NCBI GenBank assembly: GCA_029876055.1
Contig: CM056878.1
Span: 248,001-312,000, forward strand
Length of the DNA: 64,000 nucleotides
Reading direction: 5' to 3'
DNA from: Madurella fahalii
Taxonomy: Eukaryota > Ascomycota > Sordariomycetes > Sordariales
Positions 1 through 10,557 of this stretch are shown here, piece after piece. Position 1 is the first letter of the stretch; each line of letters begins with the position of its first letter. The translations under genes were made by a program, and so were the position numbers. The notes beneath the pieces are model-generated. The model searched no databases, had not been told where the DNA came from, and saw nothing but the letters and a program-made list of their open reading frames with translations.

Positions 1-2824
1 TTGCATATACGAATGAGCACAACGGCAATATTAGACAGATAGATTCGGAACCAGCATCACTGCTGCATCAGGGGTTGGGACAAATCAGAGGGTCTGCATT
101 GTGTTTTTCATACTTGTTTTTTCTTGTACTTAGCGTATCTCCCACATTCCACAGTTAGAGATAGTACCAGTAGTAGATACTTTGTTCTATACACCAGGTT
201 CACCACAGCGCACACATCCCATCTCAGCCATCGACTTGCCCGTGCTTACCAACTGGGACATGTACTAGATACGGCGAGGTCCACTATCACCAGTGGGCAG
301 TGCAAATCAAAACCAAAACGCTAGGCGGGCTGGTCCGATCCTGCGGGCCATAATACTTACTGGATCACCAGAGCGATAATATGAAGCTACCCCTAGTCTT
401 CCCTCAGTAGCCGTCGTCCAACCGGCCCCATGTGCATTTCGGCCGTCGTCCAGGAAGTTTCTATTTTGGCGTGGCTTCGCTGACGCCGCCGGGCGGCCGA
501 ATGTGCACCAGCCCCCGATCCTCCCGTCGACGCCGCCGGTTGCCACCGATTTCAGATCGCGTTTTCACATCTGACGCAGTAGTCCAACAAGGTTTGCGGC
601 AACACCCCGAAACGTTTTGGGCCCCCAGACCCGCCCCGCCCTGCCTCCATGAACTGGGCGGTGGAGCTGATCTGCTCCACGGCCGCAGAGCCGGGCCGAG
701 GCGTGCTCAGCTCTCGGGTCCTTCGGAGCTCGTTGGTCCAAGTTTGTGTGCATATCGGCCGGTCTCTGAGCTCTGGACCAGTGGCTACCTTTTTTACCCC
801 CTATGTAGGGCCCTGCGCCAACCGGCCTTCGATGACACCCCCAAATTTACTCATCCATGACAAAATCACGCCGACAACGCTAACGGCCGCGTTGGGCTCT
901 GGTTGCAGGTGCACGGAGGCAAATCCCGTGGGGCGGGCCAATCAGCCACGTTTTCGACGAGCCAACGGCTTTCCCAGAAGAGGCCAACCGTGTCGTCGAA
1001 ACTCCATGCAAAGAAGGGCTGTGCCTCATCCCCGCGTCGGCCCCATTCACCGCAGGATATCAGCCGCAGGACCCGGCCAGTGGGGGCCGAATTACCCTCC
1101 GCTGAATCACTCCCCCAATATTAACCCTAAGACACACGTACACCTCGTCTCCTCGAGCACCAGATAACTGGGACAGGCCGACGACCATGGCGTCTGGGAT
1201 GCACTGTGATCCCGCATGCTTGCTCGTCTGTCTATCAAATAAATCGGACGTAGCCCAACTAGTTGATCCCTGAGCGCAGGGCCGTGATGCGCCCCACTTG
1301 AGTCTTCCCGTTCAAGGTGGACGATGGAGAAACCAATTGTAGGCGGCCAAAAAGGTGAGGCAGATAAGTAGCGGCCATGATGCAAACCACGGCATCTGTC
1401 GTCAGCGAGCCCGCAGTGATGACAACATCCCCGTACTGCAGTCATAGTCACCCAAAAACCCTTTTCGTTGCCAGACGCGGAATCATCCGGCTCCGCCACC
1501 ACAAGGCCTGGCTGGACAGTTTCACCAGAGAGAAGCGCGGCTTGGCAGGGCTGAGATGCCCGGCATTTGACAAGGATGATTTGCTTCTAGATCCAATTTT
1601 GGTGCCTGGCGGCTTTCGCCGACCAGGGCCAACCGATCCTCCTAAGTGGTAGACGAGACAATAGCTACCCTACTGGGCGATCCCTAACCCCGATCGACCC
1701 GGGTCGGCCTCTGCTCTGGCCAGTGATGTTCAGGGCATGCAGTGGCACATGGACTGATTCAGACGAAACCCGTCCCAACCCGCAGTCTACACATCATCTT
1801 GTTTCTGCTTGCGGGTATCCGCGCCAGAATACTGCGCCCCCCCAGCCCGGGCCGCTTGGATGCGGAATATTGGCATCTCAAGTTCGATTCTAGTCCCCTC
1901 CAACCAGCCCCCCAGGGCCCCAGCGCTAGGGCTCATCCAACCAGAAATGATACCGGAGCGGGCCAGGTGAGATATTCCCCGACTCCTGATGACAGGTTAC
2001 ACAAACTCCCTGCTACTCCTTGCTACGTGTACCGTAGTGGGAAGCCGAGTAATCCGAGCGTGGAGCTGTGCCATCTTTCTGCGCTTCGGTGCTTATCTTA
2101 CGTGTTACCTCACTTTATGGTGCAGACACTTTCAAATGGGGTCGGTTACACTAGCCGTTGTGAAAGACGTCGTCACATCCTTGACCGAGCGGCCGCCCCA
2201 CGGATCAACGCATGACGCCGCGACGATCCCGTATATAAGTGATCTACGGTTGGGTCGCATGGTCAGGCAACAGCGACTGCATACGATCACACGTATCCAA
2301 CTATACATTGTACTGAGACTTTGGGGCTTTGCTGGCAGTCCCAAGAAATCCAAACCCCGAGCAGGTGCCTCCCACCACCCTCTCTAGGAGTTGGCACGAG
2401 CTGGCGAAGTGCTTTGTCGCAACTCAAAATAGAGAGATAATAGAAAAGGAGCCCGGAAATGAAACACTGCGACAACAGTTATTCATCATTATTGCTAAGA
2501 ATGTCAAGACTCAAGAGAAGAGAAGGAGAAGGTTAAGTAATCTACCGGACCACGATGGCCTAATCTACCAAAGCTATTAGTACTGACTATCCAATGCCGC
2601 GTCCGCTGTCTCCCTCCAACTTTGATGAAAGAAGTTCCACAACCCTTAAGATTAAATCCACACTCCAGATCTGCTCTCCTTTTGTTAGACTCCACAACAG
2701 CGCTCAACGAGAGCAAAATTTTCTCGCTCCTTACCCCACCTTCCCTTGTCTCTAATGACTCAGTCCTAACCCCCTGAAATACCGCAATATGTGCCATCCA
2801 AATCAACCATCCAACAAAGACAAC
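1..2824. other. Gene-poor intergenic region, no gene recognised
   Basis: Open frames up to about 172 codons between 430 and 1170 overlap one another on both strands. They lack family motifs, coherent start contexts or splice-joined partners, so I read them as chance frames in GC-rich DNA. A good TATA sequence (TATATAAG, 2232-2239, + strand) stands alone without a convincing gene after it. The region may hold regulatory DNA or a non-coding RNA, but nothing in it supports a specific call. Confidence 0.5.
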
Positions 2825-2948
2825 GGGCGTGTAGCTCAGTTGGTAGAGCGTTCGCTTAGCATCCTGTACGGTTCTCTCTGCTCGAGTAGCCCAGGGTTCT
2901 GATTAAGGTGTATGCGAAAGGTCCTGGGTTCAATTCCCAGCCCGTCCA
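2825..2948 (+). tRNA. tRNA-Ala(AGC) with a ~51-nt intron
   Basis: A complete cloverleaf is visible. The D arm pairs GCTC/GAGC, the anticodon stem TTCGC/GCGAA, and the T stem CTGGG/CCCAG around TTCAATT. The anticodon AGC lies at 2858-2860. An intron of about 51 nt (about 2862-2912) sits one base 3' of the anticodon, the canonical position for tRNA splicing endonuclease, and the spliced RNA is 73 nt without CCA. The acceptor stem carries G3:U70, the known identity element for alanyl-tRNA synthetase. One oddity is position 6:67, which is T:C instead of a pair; I recall the usual fungal base at 67 as A. It may be slightly impaired or tolerated. The exact intron ends can slide by a base. Confidence 0.93.
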
Positions 2949-2964
2949 TTTTGAGGATTCACGG

Positions 2965-3009
2965 AAAGAGCGCTCTCTCGCTCTCTGGCTCTCTCTCTCT
3001 CTCTCTCTT
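2965..3009. repeat. CT-rich microsatellite
   Basis: Directly downstream of the tRNA is a low-complexity tract of CT dinucleotides. It is interrupted by CG and GG steps at first and then runs as nearly pure CT before a T run. It probably arose by slippage; the T run just after it could also serve as an RNA polymerase III terminator for the tRNA. Confidence 0.8.
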
Positions 3010-3329
3010 TTTTGCTGCTTTGGGATTTGAACCAAGCTTACCCAGATACCAAGTTGCACTTGGGTATATGTCGACGACAGACAACTTTGCGTGTAGATAT
3101 ACATTACGATCCAATTTATTATAATCATGCTCGACACGACGTTTGCATGTAGATAAATATATATGAAATATATATATATTTATATCTCCTTACTGAGAAG
3201 AATGGTTTCTCGAGTTGACTACGTACTTCGGCGGCGCATGATAAAACTTGGTGGTTCCGCCGGCCAACCTAGCGTCTTCTGCACGCGTACGGCTCGTCTC
3301 CCAACCTGCACAACACCGTACGCCTCCCT

Positions 3330-4181
3330 TTACACGCTGATGGTGACGGCAAACACGCCCTGGCCCGCGCCGACGTATGCGACGTTCTGGTCGGCCTCGG
3401 TCCGGCCGAACGCGCACGACGTCGACCCGGTGATGGTGCCGACGGTGGTGGGCCTGCCCACGGCCGGGTCGACCTCGACGAGCGAGTTCCTGCCGTTGGT
3501 CGTGACGTAGACCTTGCCGTTGGGGCCGAAGCACAGGTCGTCGCCCATCAGGTTGGTCCACAGCGTCTGCACGGCGCCTGTGGCCTTGGCCGTGGCCGGG
3601 TCGACGGCGATCTTGTGGAAGCTGTTGCGGAAGATGTTGGTGTACCACACGACGCCGTCCTTGTACTTGATGCCGTCGATGCCGAACGGGATGCCGCCCG
3701 TCGGCGCCATGGTCGGGTCCTGCAGCACCACCGCGTACTCGCCCGTGTTGACATCCATCTTGTACACGTTGCCCTTGCCCGCGTCCGCCACCAGCACGCT
3801 GCTGTTGTCAAAGGCGCACAGCCCGTTCAGGTTGCTGGCCTCGGTGATGGTCTTGATCAGCGACGCCCGCGGCGACCCGCCCGAAAAGTCCACCTTGTAG
3901 ATGCCCTTGCCGCCGATGACGGCGAAGACATCGGGCGCATACTCGCCGATGCCGCTGAGTCCGGACGCGCCCGACACCACGACGGCCGTCGACGACGTCT
4001 TGGCGACCGGGTCGATGGAGTACAGGTTGGCGCTATTCATGTTGGTCGCCAGGATCTGGCCATTGGGGCGCACCGCGACGTTCTCGATGGATTGGAGCCG
4101 CACCACTTGGGTGGCGCTCTGCCGGGGCGAGATGGTCGCCGCGTTGGCGAGGGTGGCGAGGAGCGGGAGGAAGAAGAACAT
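3330..4181 (-). CDS. Secreted SMP-30/gluconolactonase-like beta-propeller protein
   Basis: Single-exon gene of 283 residues. The start chosen is the ATG at 4181, because it opens directly with a signal peptide (about residues 1-15, hydrophobic FFFLPLLATLA core, Ala-rich cleavage region). The frame is open 29 codons further upstream, but that extension is Ser/Lys-rich and does not look like a leader. The mature part shows the repeated propeller-strand pattern of the SMP-30/NHL group: segments such as SIENVAVRPNGQILATN, SVLVADAGKGNVYKMD, IDGIKYKDGVVWYTN and DDLCFGPNGKVYVTTN. Family members are metal-dependent lactonases or sugar-binding propellers. Substrate cannot be read from the sequence; fungal secreted relatives are mostly uncharacterised. 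It is alone, with no co-oriented partner close by. Confidence 0.85.
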   Translation of the reverse strand: MFFFLPLLATLANAATISPRQSATQVVRLQSIENVAVRPNGQILATNMNSANLYSIDPVAKTSSTAVVVSGASGLSGIGEYAPDVFAVIGGKGIYKVDFSGGSPRASLIKTITEASNLNGLCAFDNSSVLVADAGKGNVYKMDVNTGEYAVVLQDPTMAPTGGIPFGIDGIKYKDGVVWYTNIFRNSFHKIAVDPATAKATGAVQTLWTNLMGDDLCFGPNGKVYVTTNGRNSLVEVDPAVGRPTTVGTITGSTSCAFGRTEADQNVAYVGAGQGVFAVTISV

Positions 4182-4891
4182 GGTGGCGGTTTTCTTTTCT
4201 TTGCTCTTTTTTATTACTCTTGTTCTTCTCGAAAAGCCGAGTTCAGGAAACGAAAACGAAGAGGACAAACCTCAGCCGTGATCTGCACTGCACAAGATAG
4301 AATTCTGTTTCTGGACCTCGAGATTGAAGACGCCGTCCCGAGAAGATATTCCCCCCGCCATGGGCCCTCCCCCATTTCTTCTTTTCCCCCACGATTCTGA
4401 GTGTCGTAACATGATGGCGGTATAAATAGGGCTTGGCGTTTTCAATTGGGAGAAATTGGGCGTAGCCGCAGCCTAAATACCGCGCTGGGGGTTGAGTGCT
4501 GATTTTAGAGTTGTTTCCTGGGGCCAGCAATCTGGCTAATCCGGGGGAAGTCGTCGCCATTGCTCAAAGCGGCAACACCGCTCGGCTCTATCCGAGGAGC
4601 CTTGTGCCGGAATCCAGTTATGTAGTCCGATTGTAGCGGGGGAATTGTTTAATCCTCAGCGATATACCCCTGAGCTCTTAGGGGAAGATGGAAAGGAGGG
4701 GTTTAGTATTCCACACCCAGTCGGCATCAAGGCGGCATCGAATAGGGGAGACGTAACGTAAAATCGGTCTGGCTGTATGCCCGGCCCCGGGACGGGGATG
4801 CCTTATCCGTGACGTAGTCGGTGTAGATCTCGAAGGCCGGACACGGCTGCCCTAACCCAAGGTAGCGAACAATAACGGCGCTTACCCTACC

Positions 4892-5992
4892 TTAGACAAT
4901 ATTTCTTTGTGGAACTGCCTGGCCGTCGAGTTTGGCGTGTGACATCCCGTCCATCTTCTGAGGACCGCGATTAGCATGATAATACATGGTAGACGTAGGC
5001 ACGGTCGGGGCCTGGTACACAATGTCGGACTGAACATCCACTGTATTCCCCTCCATCTCAACCCCGTTTGCCAGACCAACACTCCGTGCTCGAGCTTTGG
5101 GTGTTCTGCGCGTTGTCGTAAAAAGGAATACTGCTCGGAATATTTTCTTTGCCTCAGCTGCCATAGCCAGTCCTTCCGGAGAGGAGCTGAAATCCCCTCC
5201 TGCTCTCTTCTGATTCCACCGCCCCTCCCGGCCTCGGCATCCGCGCTCCCAACCAGAAACCCAGTGCGCCAATCACCGCAACACCTGCGAGCGTATCTAT
5301 CACAACGCCGGCAATCCACGCTTCGGAACGCGAGGATGACTCGGATTCCTCTGCGGCATTGTCCGCAGAGTCTGTTGCGTCGGGAAGAATGGTGGAATCG
5401 CTCGTGGGGCTTGTGGTTGAGGGAGGAATTGTTCGATATATCGTGCTAGTCGACCATGCATTGGCGCAGTTGTGCACAATCTAGCTGTCTGTCGCCGATG
5501 GATAAGCTTCGTAGACAGTTATAGTATAGCAATCATGGTCCGGGCTGCTGTGAAAGGCGAATGTTGTGTGAGCCAAAGCCCCTGATATCTCGAATGCCTT
5601 GCGCTGTGTGCGGCTCGAAATTGGACTCACCATGTCCATGTACCGCCTCTTCTGTTGGTCGGAGTGCCCCGGGAACAGGCAGTGAGGATATTACAGTTGC
5701 CTCCAATGCTGCAGCATCCCCCAAAGGTGCTTGAGAGTGCAAATACCGAATCACTCCCGCAGTTCACGGTCTCAACTAGAAGTCTGAGATCAGGAGGGAA
5801 AGTTAACGGAAAGTGGTAACTGGACGCATCAACATACCGGCTCCGTTGGAGTTCATGTAAAGCCCCTGGAAATTCGCCCGGCCATCCGTTGCCGCTGTCT
5901 GCGAATAACGCCACGCCCGCAAGGCACTGGAGAGTCCAGAGAAGCCGACCCACGCGGAGGCAGGAGGGGCGAACCTTCGGCAGAAAGTCCAT
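4892..5992 (-). pseudogene. Disrupted single-pass membrane protein, Cys-rich ectodomain
   Basis: The gene can be followed in pieces. From the ATG at 5992 there is a hydrophobic leader, then a 54-bp intron (5837-5784, GTATGT...CTCAG). The next exon has a Cys-rich segment (VNCGSDSVFALSSTFGGCC, NCNILTAC) and is followed by an intron at 5630-5548 (GTGAGT...CACAG). The third part reads DCYTITVYEAY, then meets an in-frame TAG at about 5482-5484. It continues with VHNCANAWSTSTIY, a Ser/Thr/Asp-rich stalk and a clear transmembrane helix (AWIAGVVIDTLAGVAVIGALGF). The cytosolic tail shifts frame, with a plausible last exon near 4892 (MDGMSHAKLDGQAVPQRNIV). The layout fits fungal Mid2-like or stalked membrane proteins. 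The stop cannot be removed by any splice I could construct. It could be RIP damage, an assembly error or an unusual structure. Confidence 0.55.
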
Positions 5993-8263
5993 GGTTCCTG
6001 TCACGGTTCCGGCTTTTGATGGTCCACCAAGAACAATAATGACGACGGAGAAAATGGAATGGAGGGACAGGCTCCTGGAGTATTGTGGGATAAAGAAGAA
6101 ATTTAAGCCACAAATAGAGGGGAAAGAGCTGAAGAGTTAGATCTCCGCTTACAATTTTCCGTGGGGTTCTTCTTGGAGAGTGTAAGTCGTTGATGCGCAT
6201 AGAAGGACTCGGCTATCCCTCGAGGCTTTCCAACCGGAGACTTCCAGTCCAGTCAACTCGGCAGAGTTTTCGACTCAGGAGATGTGGCCAATGACACTTG
6301 CAAGTTTGTCATTGGGACACCTTCAATAAGTGGAGTAATTCCGCCATCAGGAACGCGGGATGCTCATTAGCTTCAACGTCCCGAGCCAACGAAGAGTTAA
6401 GCCGTCCCCACGGGTGCCCCAGCCCAATGGTGTGCAATGGGCAAAATGTAGCCCAATTGGACAATCTCATCTGAATCTCGCATCCGTGTGACGTGAACCG
6501 ACCAACCGGTTCGCAGCCTTGGTTGGTGTTCATACGTGAGGGTTACTCTGGGGCTGACAGCCAAGATCGCTGTCCTCGATGCCCTCCACCTGGTGGACGA
6601 TCGCCATTGGCCTGAACCCGCATCTTTGACCAAAACGAGTCATACAAGCGGTCGTCTGGACATATACAAACACGTGATAAACGCATTGCTCGAATGTGCT
6701 GATAGGTACCGTACATATGGGGCGCAGAGTGTGGGCTAGCTAATTACTACGTTAGAAATTCGAGGTAGATAGCATAGTAAGTGTAAATGGCGCCTTTTTC
6801 ACTGTATTTTCTCCGGTCAACGTTCCGAGGAAAAATGTCAAGCGGCAATACCTGATTTTACGCAGACCTATTGTTGTCGGGGCACACCTGCTGGCACCTG
6901 CCGGACTATGGGGAATTAGCCCCTGGCTACATGACGTTCGTAGGGCCAACGGAAATGCATCACGATCCCTCGCAACGGCCCGGCTTGGATCTACACTACT
7001 CACAACGGTGCTGTAACCCACACGGATACCTTGCAGCTCTCCAAGAGAGAGAGGGGGCCCAGTAGCTTGTGCAGGCCATGACAATCTGACAGCTTTTGGT
7101 CAGCCCCTGCCCTGAGAATCATCGGAACCTTTGCCTCGGGGCCGCGGTTCTGGTGTTTGGGAACTGCTTGGGTTTCTTTTGGGGGCGCTGCCAAGAGTCC
7201 ACTCTTCAAGCTCCACTACACTAGCGTCCTGTACATGTTGGATGCGACCTCGCAAGCTTGGTGCGTATAAGGTAAGATCCTCGCGTCACCAACAAGGGGT
7301 TGAACCCTAGTCGATATCCACAGCGAGTTGCATCCGAACCTGTCAGCTCGGGAAACCGTCCGAGCGCAATGTGTCCCCAGGCCCGGATAGACAACAGGGA
7401 AACACGCAGGGGCGTTTGAAAACGCGGACTGTAGTCCATGATTTATCATTGGCCAGTTCCTTTTTCTACCCAATGGCCCGGTCACCCCGCTTTGCGGGCC
7501 TCTCTTCTGGGCACCACGCAGGTTAAGCTGCAGCCGGCCACTGCCAGCTTCCGATGCCAGCCCGATTGCAGAAGACGTACACTCCAACACGTGGAGGAGA
7601 GATCAATTTGTGGGGAAACAACAGCAAGCTTTGGTGACGATCTTTTCGCGCGCTCCCCTGGCTGCCGAAAGCCCCGATTCCGCAGCTCCCGGCGACGCCC
7701 GTCGGCACCCTCCCTCCCCCACCACCGGGCCATACCAAACACGGAAATGAGCACCAGTGTCCACCGGATGAGCTGCCGAGGATTGTCCCACATTCCGTTT
7801 GTTTGGGACCCGTCAAGAGCTAGCCCAGGAGGGGAAAGGATGGACGAACATCGAATGATGTATGTGCAGTGGAAATATCGCGTGCGCCACGGATCCATTG
7901 CACCCCTTCAGGAGACTTGTAAGAGAGGGTACGTGGGCCGGGGGCGTGTACAGGATTCGGAACAGCGAGAACGTATCCACATGTCGTTGAAGGACAGCTT
8001 TACTATGTGTTGACGCCTAAAGAAGATACTGCAAAGTAGATAGCCAAACACGTAGTAACCACCCATTCCGAGGCGCCCGCTTCCCAACAATAGAGCAACT
8101 CCAAAGGGATATTTGACTTGACAGTCTGCCTCTCCGACAGATCTTCTCAACGCCTCGTCCGTAAACTCGGATGTAAAAAAGAAAAGCCCCCCATAGCTCC
8201 ATGCACCGCCGCCACTTGAACAAAGAAAATATGATGGTTGTACACGAGAAACTCAAGCCTGCA
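5993..8263. other. Intergenic region, no gene recognised
   Basis: Several frames of 60-190 codons overlap on both strands, the longest at 7438-8013 on the + strand, but none shows a family motif, signal peptide or consistent splice partner. The part beside the Clr5-ankyrin gene probably carries its 3' untranslated region. Confidence 0.5.
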
Positions 8264-10557
8264 TTAGAGAACCGACGTCTGGAACGACAATGACGCCTGC
8301 TGTGATGGGCCAGGCTTGTGTTGGTGAAAGCCTTGTTCGGGTCCATCTAGGTAAGGCGCGTGGTGCTTGACCGACGAGGTCAGCAGGTGAAGACCCCTGC
8401 AGTGGGTGGCTACTCCTTGTTTGACCAAGTTGCTAATGGAACGCTCGCTGCCGTCAAATACGTCGTAGGGAAAAATGATGGATCGTTCGCTGACGAGCTT
8501 GCTCTGGTCGAAAGCCCCTTGCTCGAGCAAAAGAACGGCGCAGCGGAGATAACGCGCCTCCATGTGGATGTCGGAGCGGACGTCGGTGCGCTGGATGGCG
8601 TATTTGACCAGCTGGAGCGGCGTGTTGCCGCAGTTGTTGAACACGTTGACGCTGGCGGCCTTGGCGCACAGAAACTGCACCGCCGTGACGATACCGAACT
8701 CGGCCGCGTAGTGCAAGGCCGTGTTGCCCTCGGTATCGCGCTTCCCCAAGTAACTGTGGACGTCAAAATCCGACTGCTTCGAGGCCACTTCAAACATGCT
8801 CTCCAACTTGGCGCCCAGGTCCTTCTCCGAAAGGCCCCTACCCGAGGCAGCCCTGCGGAGCAGCTTCATCAGCGGTGTCCGTCTCACAGCCTGAGCGCTG
8901 CTGTCGTTGGGGTCTATGCTGGTGTCGGCTGGGTGAAGCGAGATCAGACTGTCGGATCCGCATGTCGATGTGTCACCGGTGCACGGTGCGTTGGACTCGG
9001 AAAACTCGGGAAGGTAGCGCCGGATGAATTCGACCTCGTCGCCAAAGATGCGATGCAGCTTCGGGGCCGTCTTCTCCAGGTTTTGGCGGATGCTGTGCCA
9101 CAGCCGCTCACCATCGGCTGCCTTGTTCGCGACCAGGAACCGAGCGGCCCCATGACCAACCTCCCTAAAGACATAGTACAGAGTCTCAATGGGGAATTCT
9201 TTCTTGGCGACGAGGTGGTGCAGGAAGGTCTGCTTGTCGACATCGCGGTGGCAGAAATCGTACCCCCGAGACCGCAAGCTCCGAACGAGATTAAGGAACG
9301 AGACGGGCCGCACGCGCGGGTATTCCGGAGGGTGGTAGACATGGAGAAACGTCTCTCCACGGTGGTTGACCACTTGAACATCATCGGTGTGCCTGATAAT
9401 CAGCAGCAAAAGCGAGACGCGCGCGCCCCATCGCGCAGCCACGTGAAGCAACGAGTTGCCAAACTTGTCCACCATGTTAGCCTCGTCATCGGTGATGGTA
9501 AAGTTGCGGAAATCGGGCCCTTCGACCCTTTGGGCGTCGATGGCTCTCGATAACCGTTCATGGACGCAGCCGGGGGAGGAGCCGACATAGGCAGAGCAGC
9601 ACATGCGGACCAGGGCGGCGTTCAAGTCCTCGGTCGTGGGGTTGACGTTGGAGTACTTTGGCTTGAACAGACCGGTGGACGGTTTGGTGGTGCCTTTGAA
9701 CGCCTTCCGCGGCTTCTCCTGGAGATGGGCGAGAAACTCTTCGCGGGTCATCTTGCTGAGCGCCGTGTTGGGGCCGGTGCCATTCAAGTTGATGCCCTTG
9801 GACGACGCCGACGAAGAGGACCGCGCCAAGCTGGATATTCCGGACGAGATACTCGAGAGAACTGAGGCCCATGATCTGCGCTTGGCGGACTTGGTGGATG
9901 GCGAAGTTGACGATGCTCGTGACGGGGACTTGTCTCTGAGATACGTGTCGGACGTGGCTGACGAGTCGGTGCTGATGCCCGGTGGTGTTGACTCGGGGGA
10001 ATCGGGCTGCTTGATGGTTCGGGGGGTCTCGGCGAAATACACGGGGTGTGGTTGGTCGATGTGCATAGGGAGGCCGGGCGACTCGTCTGCATAGAAACCG
10101 TGTGATCGTGCTACCTCGAGCCGCCGACGGACCTTCCTAATCCTCATCCGCCGTTCCTCCCGGACCGACCTCAAGAAGCGCACACGGATGAGCATGGTGG
10201 CCAGATCTCTCGGTCTCCAGTCGTCGATCCTGCGATCGGGAAGGAGGCTCTTCAGATGCTTGTGCGTGTTACGCTGCCTGGACGCCGCCTCAAGTCAGTC
10301 AGTGCGACTTTTGCGCACGCACGCGGGGACTGGCAATCGGCGCAATTGCGGGACGGAGATGCGCACCTCGGATCAAACGTTCCGTCCTTCAAGAGTTCCA
10401 GAATCCGCACCAGCGGCAGTCGCTCGCTCTGGGTGCAAACATAAAGCCGCAAAAGCTTCTTCTGCTTCTCGGCCGGCCATGGCTTTTCGCGACGCCCTCG
10501 GCGGGCAGCCGGGGGCGAGACACGGTTGGTTGTCGCAACTTCCATCATCTCTTTCAT
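8264..10557 (-). CDS. Clr5-domain ankyrin-repeat protein
   Basis: Two exons: 10557-10367 and 10277-8264, with an 89-bp intron (GTGCGC...CCAG). Joined in frame they give about 734 residues. The N-terminus (about 25-85) reads WPAEKQKKLLRLYV...LLKDGTFDP, then across the splice QRNTHKHLKSLLPD and DDWRPRDLATM. This matches the helical Clr5-like domain found at the start of many fungal ankyrin or TPR proteins. A basic stretch (REERRMRIRKVRRR) and a long Ser-rich linker follow. The C-terminal half holds ankyrin units: NSLLHVAARWGARVSLLLLIIRH, then NTALHYAAEFGIVTAVQFLCAKAASVNV and NTPLQLVKYA. Clr5 was named for silencing at the fission yeast mating-type locus; the role of filamentous-fungus homologues is unknown. 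The splice is supported by domain continuity across it. Confidence 0.85.

Noticed and set aside
432..1167. Overlapping frames of 142 and 172 codons
   Set aside because: They overlap each other in different phases without motifs or coding-like start contexts.
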